From contig CM033106.1 in NCBI GenBank assembly GCA_019321725.1, positions 19,814,551 through 19,878,550 of the forward strand: a stretch of 64,000 nt of DNA, given 5' to 3'. This DNA is from Paulownia fortunei. Lineage: Eukaryota > Streptophyta > Magnoliopsida > Lamiales > Paulowniaceae. Below are positions 33,490-44,939 of the stretch, piece after piece. Position 1 is the stretch's first letter. Every line of letters begins with the position of its first letter. Made by a program: the position numbers and the translations under genes. Below the pieces are notes generated by a model. It was not told the DNA's origin. It saw only the letters and a list, made by a program, of their open reading frames with translations, and made no database searches.

Positions 33490-34810
33490 GGGTGAGTGGG
33501 TGCAATTGTAGAGAAGAGAGAGATGGAGAAAGAAAAAAGAAAGGAGAACAATAAAAAAGAAGAAAAAAAGAAGAAAAAAAAAAAAAAAATACAAATATTT
33601 AGAATATAAATCATTTCTCATATTTGAAAATAAAAATTAGTAGAATTTTTTTAGTTAGAAAATTATAAATTTTTTCGCATATATTTTGTAGTTAAAACAT
33701 AGCTTTCTTTGAAATATATGAAAATAAAAGAAATAACGAAGAAACTTTAACAAAGGATAGATATTTTTAGTTTTAACATATGGAACAAAATTTTGTAAAT
33801 AAAATATTTATTATTTGATAATTGTAAAATTTCATATATTTCTAATTTTTAATGGTTGTTTCTTTGGTTATGGATATCACTATTTGATTTTAAAGTATTT
33901 TATTCATATTTAATATTTATAATGTGATTTTTAATTATTTGGTTATTTTAATGCTCTTTTTTTGCTATTAAAAATAGAAAAGTTAATATTTTTAATTTTG
34001 AATTCTCGGTATAGAGAAAATATTTTACAATCGAAAATATTATTTTTGCAAACAAATTAAGAAAATATAGTTGTTGTTAATATAAAAATCAAATTTGTTG
34101 AACTAACTTAACTAACATAATATTTTTTAAAAAAAGAAATTAGCAAAATACAGAATGAAGGGGAAGTTGTCGAGTTGGGGGGAATGGAGGGAGTGAACTC
34201 TTTAATTCTGGCAAATGCCATGGTGTGTACTTTGCCAAAAAAATATTAATTTGAGGGTGCAATTTGTTATTTTTAAGTACTAAATGAAACTACTTGAAGA
34301 ATGCAAAATGCCAACTACCAAGTTAAGTTAAGAATATTTGGAACAAGAATAAGGTAGCGATTGGTATGCAGGAATGAAATAAATTTGAGAATTAAATGAG
34401 ATGTAAAAGGAGCAATATGAGTATATTATTTCCTATGATTGGTATGTACAAGGAATAAGGAATGAATGGAATCACCATTCTTTACTTGACTCTAATCTCA
34501 TGATTGGTAATTAGAAATCAATGATAAGAATGAAAAAAAAATTAATAACTTAATTACATTTCAATGGGAAGTTTTTTGAATAAAATTATTATTTAATATG
34601 TTGTGAATACATGGGTTTGTTATGATTTTAATTGGTATTAAACAATATATATATATATAAGCAAAAACTGGTGTAATTCTTTTTTATTAAAAAAAACATA
34701 ACAAATAAAATTACTGTACATTCTTTTTTATTGTTGATCGGATTGGGAGAAAGAGTTGAAGAAGACAATGCAGATAGATGATAGATTTTTTTTATGTTGG
34801 TTTAGTTTTA
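33490..34810. other. AT-rich DNA with no recognisable gene
   Basis: A purine stretch (33500-33590) is followed by very AT-rich sequence. Near 34350-34560 a block with 'gcgattggtatgcaggaatg' and repeated 'gattggtat' motifs resembles non-autonomous DNA-element sequence, but no terminal inverted repeats could be paired. No coding frame of note. Confidence 0.5.
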
Positions 34811-34811
34811 T

Positions 34812-35000
34812 TAGAGATGGCAAAAGGGTTCGGCTAAAATCCAAACTGACCCGAACCCATCTCGCTTCAGGTGGTTATTAAAACCGCAAATAGGTCTTAA
34901 GGCGGGGCTTAGGTTTTTGTTTCAGATTTAGACCCAAACTCGATCCCTTAAAACATTATATATATATTTTTTTCATTATGTGTGTATTTATGTAATGTAA

Positions 35001-35036
<36 letters not shown>

Positions 35037-35440
35037 AATAAATGTGTATCTTATATGCATATCTATATATCAAATATAAATATAATACTCTTAGAAATCA
35101 AAATAAATTAAAATAATAATATAAAATGAATAAGTAGTTAAATATATAAAATTAACAATATAGTTAAAAAAAAATTAAAATTAAAACATGTACATATAAG
35201 TTATATAATTAGTTCTTTGTTATTAATATTATTTTCTCATATTTACCGAGTTATGGTGATATTATTTTTGAAAAATTATTTTTTAATATTTTAAAAACTA
35301 TAAAGAAGGTCTACCAACCCCTTGACTCTCGAATTTGGGGAATGATTGTGTTCGAGTTTGTGTCCAGATACATGACAGTCATGAGAGGTTGGATTTTGAG
35401 TTTCGGCAAACCCAACCCAAACCCAACCCGCTATATCTTT
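34812..35440. mobile_element. Possible hAT-like non-autonomous remnant
   Basis: The left edge reads 'tagagatggcaaaagggttc', and the interior carries Gly-Pro-type phrases such as 'ctgacccgaacccatct'. The right part ends in 'cccaacccaaacccaaccc'. This pattern of GATGGCAA ends plus CCCAACCC/GGGTTGGG interiors is common in small hAT-type elements of plants. A matching right terminal repeat and an 8-bp target duplication were not found. A (TA)n tract lies inside it (35003-35034). Confidence 0.3.
35003..35034. repeat. (TA)n microsatellite
   Basis: An uninterrupted TA dinucleotide run of about 32 bases. Confidence 0.9.
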
Positions 35441-37733
35441 AAGTTTTATCAAACATTTTTACCAAGTTTAGGAGAATAATTTTGTTAAAGATAAATATAA
35501 GTTCATTCATAACTGATTGAGAATTGTTAAACTGATGGGGAGGGAGACAACAACTAATCTCATATTTTTAATAATTGTGATTTCTATGAAAGTAAGAATT
35601 CTAATACTAAATTATACCAACAGTGTACTTGAAAATAAATTTGAAAATATGTCTATTCTATTCAAGGTTCATTCCTACACAGTAATTATGCCATAAGTTT
35701 ATCCACAAACTATTTGCAAAGCAACACACTTCCTTCATACCTTGGTATTTGACCTAAAGGGGATATTTTGGTGCTTAACTTGTAGGGTTAGAATGTAACT
35801 TTACGTATTTTGGAGGACAGTTTGGCTCTTATACAAACTTGTAGGGCTAGAATGTACTGTATGCAAAAGTGTTGGACGTTTTGCGTCAGAGTTTTAAATA
35901 TTTTGCTCATTTCTACATATCCTTCACTCGCTCAAAACATTCAACTAGTAGACTGTGTACACCAGCAACTACATCTAACCAGGTTAGTATTAATACCGGA
36001 TGTGTTCAATATTGTTCAATTTTCTGCTTAATTGTTTTATAGTTACAGATTATTATTTGTTTTTTTTTTTATATAGGTTATGGATAGGGTAAAAAACTGA
36101 GGCCTGGAGATAATAGAGTAGAAAACTGAGGCCTTGAGATAATTTTAGCCCCATTTCTATGCAAATATCCATTGTGGCTTGAAACTTTTAGAAATTTAAT
36201 GCCCAAACAATTCTAAATTTCTGCGACTTGGTGTCAAACTGTCATTTGAGGTATTAAATGGACCTTTCTATTTGTTTCCTCTTTTCTTTTCTTTTTTTTT
36301 TTTAGAAGGATAGAAAATTTTCTTCAGAATCAGTTGAATGTCCATCTTTTCAAAATTGTGTTGATTTTTAACTAATCAAACTCTTAGTGGTTGCTTGGTG
36401 AATTTTATGTTTATTGTGCCTTTAATTTGTATTGTTTTCTCAGCGTGTTATGTATTTTCTGATCACATTATTTTTTCATGGTGAATGTAATTATACGCAA
36501 GCACCGAGCTTGGGCTACTTTTGTTTCCAAGTGACTGCAACTATTGGGTTATTTCTTGTAAGCAGTTTGCTGACCCATTCAATGCCTTACCTGGATCTAA
36601 TCAAATAACAATATGCTTTTGGCGCACCTAAAGATGCAGCTGATAAATAGGCATTAAACATGATATTATTCATTTGTGTGAGTTGTAGCATAAAACCCGT
36701 CTTCTGTTTGCTCTCTTTTGTTAGCAAGTTTGACATTTGTTTATACTGTTAAAAGATTCTTTTCTTAGTTTATTGTGTCTTTTTGCTGCACATTTGTTAG
36801 TTTAAAAAATTGCAATTTCTGTTACTTTCTAGTTGGTTCCAAAATGTGATATATTTTTCTTCATAATGTGCTATTTCTGGTGTATGTACTCTGTGTGCTC
36901 AAGTTTAAGAGCATCAGTGAAGCCAAAGTCCCGTATGCATAAGATGAACGTTAACTCTTCAACAAGCGCCAAAAGCTCCAGCAGATTAAAACTGAAAAAC
37001 ATAATACAAAAAAATTAACATTCCGTGGAGACCTATATAAACCTAAGATTTTGTGAAAAGACATGTTTTATTGTTTCTCTCTTGAATGTTGTTCCAGCAT
37101 AATTTTCTTCTTGGTATATAGAGTAGTCAGAACTCAAATTAATTATTTATTTATTTACTTTGTAACTATATCCCCTGCAGTTGTACTGAAGTTTAGCATA
37201 GGATTTACATTGTGAATATTTGTCTTTTGCAGAGAAATGAAGATATAGCTAGTATCTCATAACTTTACTGATAAACTCAGTCTCATGTGGGACATTTTTG
37301 GTTATGAGATAGTTTGGTTAGGTCTTAATTGCACACCACAGGATGCCAAATTTACCAGATTCCAGGTTAGCCATTAAGATATATTAAGGAATATCCTTGC
37401 CATTGTGAATGTGATGTGTTATTGTTTTACATCTACTGAACCCTTCACTGGCTAGTCTGTTCTAATGAGTGCGGTTAGGATAGGTGGTTCTGATCCCCCC
37501 TTCAAAGAATTCTTGCCAGATTGTTATTGCTACTGTTTACCATCATGTCATAAGTGACTCTGGAGAATATCTATTCTGCTCATAGGGGTAGGAATTAAAA
37601 AATTGAATGAGAGTAACAAGTAATTCTTGGTTACTTGTGATCAGGTAGCATATGAAGAAGAATAAGATATCTGGAGCAAGCTTGGTGATGCTTCACTCTG
37701 AATGTAACTTGAGTAAAGTTTTTAATGATGCAG
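35441..37733 (+). other. Probable upstream introns and exons of the host gene ending at 38028 (unresolved)
   Basis: The stretch is T-rich with several polypyrimidine-AG acceptors, which suggests intron sequence. Possible exon-like pieces are 35900-35980, which ends in CAG|GTTAGT, and 37216-37365, after TTTTGCAG and before CAG|GTTAGC. I could not confirm either as coding or recognise a protein family. Two local duplications occur: 'aacttgtagggttagaatgta' near 35780 and 35838, and 'aaaactgaggcctggagata' near 36092 and 36122. Confidence 0.35.
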
Positions 37734-38028
37734 GATTCGTGAGACTTGCATGATGGAAGCTCAACTTTTAATTGCTGACTCTCCCAGGGCACGTGTTAAA
37801 GCCACCATTCACCTTGGATCTGAGACATACTTCGCTATGGCAAACAAGGGCCTCATCTCTGAGCAATTAAATTCAGTCAAGGAGCAGAACATGAGCATTC
37901 TGAAGGACTTCATTACAAAGCATAATATTCCGAATGATGTTCCTGATGAACCAGAAGAAATCTCTTCAGAAGACGATGATGAAATATCTCCGAAGCCTCC
38001 AGTGAAGAAGTCAAAGAAGCGACAATAG
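37734..38028 (+). CDS. 3'-terminal exon of an unrecognised nuclear-type protein
   Basis: After an acceptor (GATGCAG at 37727-37733) one frame stays open for 97 codons to TAG at 38026-38028. It begins IRETCMMEAQLL, continues through VKATIHLGSETYFAMANKG, and has a helical Glu/Gln/Lys-rich middle (SEQLNSVKEQNMSILKDF). It ends in an acidic stretch (EEISSEDDDE) followed by a basic Lys/Arg tail (KKSKKRQ), which would suit a nuclear protein. Codon use and the lack of stops contrast with the decayed transposon frames around it, so it is likely real host coding sequence. I did not recognise the family. The upstream exons are not resolved, so the true start is unknown and the internal ATG at 37750 should not be taken as the start. 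The gene's 3' untranslated region probably runs into 38030-38400. A viral relic begins less than 600 bases downstream. Confidence 0.6.
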
Positions 38029-38460
38029 ATTGTTAGTCAGTTCACATCTATTTGCCGCATACAAGTTGAGAATGGCATGAATTGGACTACTAGAGGTTGA
38101 TTTGTTGTAAAACTGTTTTTCGCATTTCCCTCAGACAGCTTTTGAAACCTGGTACGAGGACTATAATATGGTTTTCAAAAAATGATATGGGGTAAATGAA
38201 CAATGGTACTTATGCTGTGCATCTACTTGTTTGTAACCTTGTTAGAAATATCTGTCCTTTTATGCCCTGCTGCAGATTTCTGGCTCTATGTTTCTTATTC
38301 CCTTTCAACTGTCACGTAATACTGAAGCTGAAAAATTAGCAGTTTGACTTCAAGTGAAGAACTTCAACAAAATAGTATAATGAAATTTGAAAAGAGAGGA
38401 AATGTTATATTATCACTTAATGTTGAATAAAACTATTAAAAAGATTAACCAAAAAAAAAA
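38029..38460 (+). other. Probable 3' UTR and flank of the preceding exon
   Basis: This is T-rich sequence after the stop codon with no coding frame. Possible polyadenylation-type signals occur, for example AATAAA near 38428 ('gttgaataaaactatt'). A poly(A) run lies at 38453-38466. Confidence 0.4.
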
Positions 38461-38591
38461 AAAAAACTCCAAGCTGCAACGCACTTAAATGTACAAAATG
38501 ACATGGCTGACCAATATATGTGCATATATAGATATATCACTTATATGTGTGAGAGAGAAATGTCTGTGTCTTTGTGTTTAAGGAATTAGCC

Positions 38592-38686
38592 GCTTTTGGT
38601 ATATACTTACAAGAACTGGGAGATTTAACACCAACCGTAGCTTTTGGTATATACTTACAGAACTGGGAGATTTAACACCAACCGTA
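38592..38686 (+). repeat. 48-bp direct tandem duplication
   Basis: Two copies, 38592-38639 and 38640-38686, are identical except for one deleted A. Both contain 'gaactgggagatttaacacc'. It sits exactly at the 5' edge of the readable viral movement-protein frame. Confidence 0.9.
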
Positions 38687-39241
38687 TCACTTCGTACATC
38701 ATCTTCTTTCCGTCGATCTTCAGCCTCAACAGTCGATTCCTTGTATGAAGTATCATATATTGTAGATCGTGATAAAGTCACTGTCACTGATCTTCCAAAA
38801 AGCCTAGTGTCACCTTCTAAATCCCAAGTTAAAGAATATGTTCAAGCTACTAAGTTTGATTAACAGCTCTTTCCAGCTACAGAAAATGAACAGTTTGTTA
38901 CAGTTGAAATTCCTGAACATTAGCCAAAACTTTGGCTGGCTGAAACGCTCACCCATATCCATTTTGGAGCTGTGTGTTTTGCCATCATTCTCCATGTGCG
39001 GAAAGGACTCCCAACAGTCTCCAAAATTGCCCTGCTTGATATAATATATGTTGATTATCAACATGCTTGCATAAGCACTGTTGAAACTAAACTAAATGCA
39101 GGGATGGTTCCTGTTACGATGTTCCTTAACTTTAATATTCCAATTGCAGATCCTTGCTTGATGTCTACCTTAAAGGTACAGATCCAAATTGTGGGTGCAG
39201 TTCCAGCAGTAGTTACTTACAGAGCTACACTCCAATATTAA
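38687..39241 (+). pseudogene. Endogenous caulimovirid movement-protein region
   Basis: One frame reads almost continuously from about 38687 to 39241, broken by three in-frame stops near 38861, 38921 and 39239. The part from 38930 on has the layout of the 30K-type movement-protein domain of Caulimoviridae: a 'HIHFGAVCFAI' strand, a 'GLPTVSKIALLD' segment, a 'YQHACISTVETKLNAG' segment, a conserved aspartate in 'IADPCLMSTL', and a 'VQIQIVGAV' strand. In live viruses this protein lets the genome pass through plasmodesmata. The arrangement as the front of a longer polyprotein points to the Petuvirus/Florendovirus side of the family; the genus is not settled. It is a genomic relic with no intact frame. 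Confidence 0.75.
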
Positions 39242-41040
39242 ATGATTTATAGGGTCCAGATTCACTCATTGGATACATTTCTGTGGATTCTGAGCATATT
39301 CCTAGCTGCACTTATGTACCTAAGCAAGTCCCATGGGATCAGCTCCTTAAACTCATTCCTGATTCAAAGGTTACTGTGTACGAGCAAGAACATGCAACAT
39401 CAAATGCAGCCACATTTCTACAAAAGGCCTTATGGCAGTGTAAAAATATAATTTCAGACAGAAAAAGCTGAAAAACCCAGTTGCTTTTGAACGGCTTACA
39501 CCTTAGAACCCAATATCCCAATATTTAGGTTTGATGCTGAAGGTGTTCCCATCTATGCCAACACAGATTATGATGGACATTGTTACTGGGATGCATGCTC
39601 CTGTTCTAAGTGCATGGTTGACTCTGATGAAAACACTTTCAGTCAGATGAAAACACATTTTCAGTTAGAAAAATACAAAAAGGAAAGCAACTCTCTCAGC
39701 TCCAGTTGCATAGGGTGGTCAGAGAAAAACAAGATCCGTCAGTTAGATTAATGGGTGAACCATCTGGAAATTTGACTATTTAGTCAAATATACACCACAG
39801 CCTCCAAAAGAATGGCCTACCAATCCTGCTGGGTGGAATACTAATGATGAACATGAGGATCAAAAGCCATCCCAGCAGATCGCTATGTTCCATCCACGTG
39901 CAGATAAAGATTTCCTCCTTTAGAGATGACTGACTCCCCATCTTACAGACATTCTTGGAATATCAAGAATCCTTTGATTAAAAATTATGATGACACTCTC
40001 AAGGAAATCTCTCCTATAGAAGCAACTCTGAATTAGCAGTCTGAGAATGCTGTTGTCCAAAATGAATTTCTCAGAGGAATAGCATAGAGTCAACAAAGGA
40101 TTGAGCAGAAACTTGATGCTCAAGTCTCTTCCCCTGTTGCTGTTCTCAAGGCTAAAATTGAAGCCCTTCATCAAGAGATTTTGAGACTTATTTGATGCTC
40201 CCGAACTTTTAAAGCCCAAGAACAGGAACTAAACACTCTTTGAACCCGACTAAAGTCTCTAGAAAGAGATGCTCATTATAAAGTGATATTTGAACCCTCA
40301 TGGACTCCTAGCAAAGACTACACTGTAGTCTTACAACATTACCTCCTGCCTCACAACCACTTCAAAGCATTGAGAATTTTAAACAAGTTTTTGGTGACTC
40401 TTCTTTCTTTCACTCCTGAAGAATTTTCCAAAAGGACCAAACCAAATACCAAACAAAAGACCAAGTCCCTGAAGACATCTAACCCACAAACGTCAGATCC
40501 ATCAAAAGAATCCTAGGATCCTCAAAATACGTAGCTCATGGTCCATCCCACTGAACCAAATCCTTTTTGCAAGCTTCCTGAGAAATTATGCTCAGAGGAT
40601 AACGACCAAGAATTTTCCCTACCACTTTTTCCTGAAAAAAGGATGGAAGCCTTCGTATCAAGAAGATTGTGAAGATCTCTCAGAAGATATTCAAATTCTA
40701 TTCATGAACCAGCAAATTGAACACACAGAGCCTACTGTTGATGATAATGATGAGGATGAAGCATCAATTAATCAACCTCCACTAGAGCCTCCCCCAGTAT
40801 CCAACAACATAATTTGGTTAACTCTTCATGACATTCCACCTTCCCAGTGGCGAAATTGAATTCGATGAAAAGACCTCCTGGTGCATCACAGAACTACAAA
40901 AGCCAAACAAGACAGCCACTACTGTCATCACCAGCTTCACGGCACGGATTACTGTTGTTCTTAAAGAATGGTGGTGTAATCTTGGAGAATATAAGCAGAT
41001 TTAATTACGAAACTCTACAACTATCAAGGCTTTCATGTAT
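39242..41040 (+). pseudogene. Endogenous caulimovirid downstream polyprotein region (coiled coil and coat-protein-like part)
   Basis: Downstream of the movement-protein region the viral sequence continues through at least three frames with many stops. Recognisable parts are a frame near 39283-39471, a Cys-rich stretch near 39585-39620 ('CYWDACSCSKCM'), and a heptad-like coiled coil near 40090-40190 ('QKLDAQVSSPVAVLKAKIEA'). A Lys-rich segment follows near 40430-40515, then an acidic stretch near 40735-40765. Last comes a Trp-containing block near 40810-41020 that resembles the capsid region of petuvirus-like polyproteins. I see no protease, RT or RNase H. The relic stops at a (TA)n tract at 41053. 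It is dead by frameshift and stop, and truncated. Confidence 0.6.
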
Positions 41041-41041
41041 C

Positions 41042-41052
<11 letters not shown>

Positions 41053-41086
<34 letters not shown>
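41053..41086. repeat. (TA)n microsatellite at the edge of the viral relic
   Basis: A pure TA run of about 34 bases directly follows the last viral-like sequence, and 45 bases later LTR-C begins. Confidence 0.9.
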
Positions 41087-41090
<4 letters not shown>

Positions 41091-41129
41091 ATTTTCTAAA
41101 AGCATTAATCATCATGTAGACACTGCTTG

Positions 41130-42985
41130 GGAAGTGTTAGAGTTATCAATTCTGATTTCTTTTCTAATCTAGTTTAGGAAGTGTGTATAGAAAAATATTA
41201 ATTCTTGTTATCAACTTGTGACAAAAGAATTAACACTTAAAGATGGAGTTTTTGGACAAAAAATACGGATGAAGAAAATAATTTTTCTTCTATTATTTCT
41301 ATATAGCTAAAAATTAAATGATGATTATTCTACTTAAATTTTCGGCCATGGTGTATATATAGGGGGTATCAAATTTTAAAAGTCCTACTCTTGGTATTTT
41401 ATATCTCATTTTGATTGGTTAGAAGATATTTTAGTTCATCCAAACTTCTTCCAATTTATCTCTTTTATATCTTCCAAAAATATTCAAGATTACCCAAGAA
41501 TTCCAAACTCTTGATTTTCCATCATTTTTCAATCACCTTCATGGGTCTTTCCTAATTTGGCTTTGACTTAAAATTAAATCCCATAATTAATTTAATTAAT
41601 TATCTTACCCAAATTAATTAATTCTATCAGCCCATCTAATCAAATCAGACCGAATCAAATGATCCAATTATTTAATTAAGTAAATTAATTTAATAATTAA
41701 ATTAATTTATAGATTACACAATTAATTTGATCCAATCAAATAATTATTTTACTCCAATTGGGCTCTTTAGCCTTATTAGGTCCAATTAAATAATTTAATT
41801 ATTTAATTGAATAATTAATTCAACTTCTTGAATTAATTTAAGCCCCAATTAATTAATCTCTATTAATTAATTGGATCCAACCATTTGGATCAATTTCTAA
41901 ATTAGAAATATTTTATCTCAAATTGTGTGTGACCCTTTAGGTTCATAACTAAACTAGCAGTGGGCTTGCAAGATTTACAACTTATGAATAATAATAATTA
42001 TTTAAATTAATTAATCTAATTAATTAGATCCCTTGAAATTAACTCCTTAATTTCAAGAACCTCAGAAGTCATGAGAAACACTTAACAAGTGTATCATGAC
42101 TACCTAGATTTAGGTGAAATAATGAATGAACCTATGTCAATTACGAGTGTCATACACGTAAGGTTCTTCCGTCAACTAATCTTTCGATTGAGTCTACGAC
42201 ATGGATTAAGAGCTGAAACCCTAATTGCTCAATAACTATAATTCCATTTCAAGTTTTAATGACTTATGACGAACTGTTAGAAAAGCCTGTCTAACATTCA
42301 TATTGCCTTGGCCAAGGACTCATGAGTCATGAACTATGAAAATATAAGGAATTCACTTATTATGCCAGACAAGTGACGGATCTTTTGTTGACCACTCATT
42401 AACCTCCATACATATCAATGCAACATCCAAAATATCCCCTTTGTGATTGTCAAACAATCAGAAGATATATCAAAATGAAACACGATATGCACAAGGCTAT
42501 CATGGTGCCTCAAGTCAAAAGAATAATCGTATACTATTGTAACATAGAAATTCTTATTTAGACAAATAAGTTTTCAATTAAGTATTTTTAGTGGGCTTGT
42601 TTAGTTTACTTGTTCCCTAACAAGCATCCGTATACATGCACTAGCGTCACTACGCTAATGTCCATGGAGCAAGACATTTTCCTCATGTGAGCATGCATCG
42701 TATGCGCGAGTCTATTAGGCTATTCGATGTTCCATCTCAAAAAGCCCTTGACTCGAAATTAATTTAAAACCAAAGCTATAGAGGCATATTCCATGATCAC
42801 CATCAAATACGTGACCATGCCCTATAACTAAGTTTGGTTTAGGAACTTTATCTAATTACAAGAAGCAATTAAAGATAAAGAAATTTGCTCTTTTTTTATT
42901 AATATATTTTGAAAAAATTATTTTACAAATACAAGAGTGTAAAGGATACACAATCTAATTGGCATGTCGGACACTACTCTAATAC
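41130..42985 (-). repeat. LTR-C copy, 3' end truncated
   Basis: Aligns in minus orientation with 26531-29136. Shared blocks include 'gtgtgtgaccctttaggttc' near 41923, 'cttgttccctaaca' near 42607 and 'ggcatgtcggaca' near 42961, with the LTR start near 42980-42985. The end next to 41130 is missing. No primer-binding site is present on the left, so it is a truncated or solo remnant. Confidence 0.7.
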
Positions 42986-44700
42986 TGTATAGTATAGTTG
43001 AGGGTGAGTAAGTGGTACAAAATTTAATTTTGAGGGTATCTGTTGTTATATATAATTGAGGGGCAAAATGTACTTTATCCTTTTTTTTTATTCCTTTTGA
43101 ATCCCTTATTTCAATTATCTTGTGTATATCTATCTTAAACCAAGTTAAAAGTTTTCAAAGTTTAAGCAGAATTTTTTTCGAAAATAAATAAATTTTTGGG
43201 CAAAAAGTTTGCATCTCATGACATTGATAAGAGTGATTGATCAGATTACGAAATGTTCCATCGAAAGATCAATTTAAAATGGGTTGACAATTTAACTATA
43301 AAAGAAAATAGTGACGAATGAAAGGTTATGTATAATGCTATGACTGTTATTCCTTATATATACAAAGTAGCATAATAAAGTTCTCTTACTCTTAGTAATG
43401 TCTGGTTTTAAAACTATTAACAATTTATATTACATATAATTGTGATAATCGAACGGCTGCAAATATTGTCATGATGATCTAATGATAAGAATTCTATTGC
43501 CATTAGGCTAGTACTACGTATGTATCAGTTTGAATACACACACACACACACACATACACTTGTATTTGATTTTGGTTGTTGCAACTGAGAGATAAATGTG
43601 ATTTGAACATCTATCAAAATCTCCTAAATAATCAAAGTGATATGTGGACATGTAAAATTAGCTACTATACTCAAATATATTTGATAATGCCAAAAATTTC
43701 ACCAACAATTAAGAATACTGAATCGAACAATATGATCTCGAACCACACAAATCACGTACCAAATTAATCTATAAAATGTGGGAGAATGTCCAGCAAAAAT
43801 ACAAAAACGCTCAAGTTAATAAAATAACAAGAGTTTCAATCACTCAATCAATATTTGTATGTTAAGTGTGAGTAAAAATAAATCATATCTTCAATCTCTT
43901 TTTATTATAGTATGTTGTAGTGATGGAATTAGGAATTGATTCTTTTATCTTGTAGGGATAAGATCAATCTTTGGGTGGAGATAAGATTGATCTCCTAAAA
44001 TCTCGTTCATTAATATAAAATAGTCTTCTTTCCTTTCTAATATTCTAGTATAACAACAGTTCCTTATCTCTGAAAGTAATGGCCACTTGTCCATACTCAT
44101 TCTCGATCCGAACATGTCAACTCATACATAATAGCTCGGACATATCAACTCCTTCAAACAGTCTTGCCCTTACCCATCTTGGGCATAGGTATCTCTTCCC
44201 TCGCAATGGGCTGACCAACTCATCATCAATTGGTAATTATCAAAGCCCATAGTACCTGATACTTCTTATGGACCCAACTCGGATTTGGCCCAACTAGGTC
44301 CATTAAGAATGAGGCAATTCCATGCCACATCAACTAGTCTCCCTAATCTATTTAAGTAGAGGCTAATCGGACAGAGTAACCAATTATTGTACAAATCTGA
44401 GCTAGAATGGTTTTGTTTCAATAAACTCAACTACCCACCACTTTCGCATTAAATGTGGCACACTTCGTAATTCACACACATCATAGCTCATTAAAGCCCG
44501 CGCTTAATTTAAATTTGAAAAGACAGTTGTCATTCTAACTGACAGGTCCGATCCATCCACACACAGGTTCACCATCTATCACTTAATCATGTCTGCCTAT
44601 TAAATAGGCTGATTTGACCCTATGCATGGATTATCAATCAATCGAACAGATCAAAACACCTCTTTATCTTCATTTCAAACTCTATAAATGACCTCTTTTT
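42986..44700. other. No recognisable gene; possible regulatory/LTR flank of following relic
   Basis: AT-rich DNA with a (CA)n run at 43538-43555. From about 43788 ('tgtccagcaaaaat') to 44470 the sequence may be the LTR or upstream region of the gypsy-type relic that follows, but no LTR pair or primer-binding site was identified. The 63-residue frame at 43576-43767 has no domain. Confidence 0.4.
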
Positions 44701-44939
44701 CGTCACTTTCATACTTTCTGAACTTGGATTTTTAAACAGAAAAACTCTAGATTTTTTAAGGAAATTCAAAATGCCTGCTTTCGACTACATCTAGCCTTCT
44801 CTTCTACTCATCTCTATCGTTTAATTCATTCTCTCCGCAGAATGGGTGTGAACTTATACATTTTCTTTTAATTCTGTAGTTTAATTGTCATCTTCACTTC
44901 AAGTTCTCTTTTTTTTTATTTTTCATTATATATTAATTT

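Noticed and set aside
33240..33621. Minus-strand frames with Pro/Ser-rich and Phe-rich peptides
   Set aside because: Complement of the G-rich leader and of an adjoining purine run; no domain and no start context.
36833..37018. 61-codon plus-strand frame with a Ser/Lys-rich tail as an upstream exon of the host gene
   Set aside because: No convincing splice donor at its end and an in-frame stop; it could not be linked to the terminal exon.
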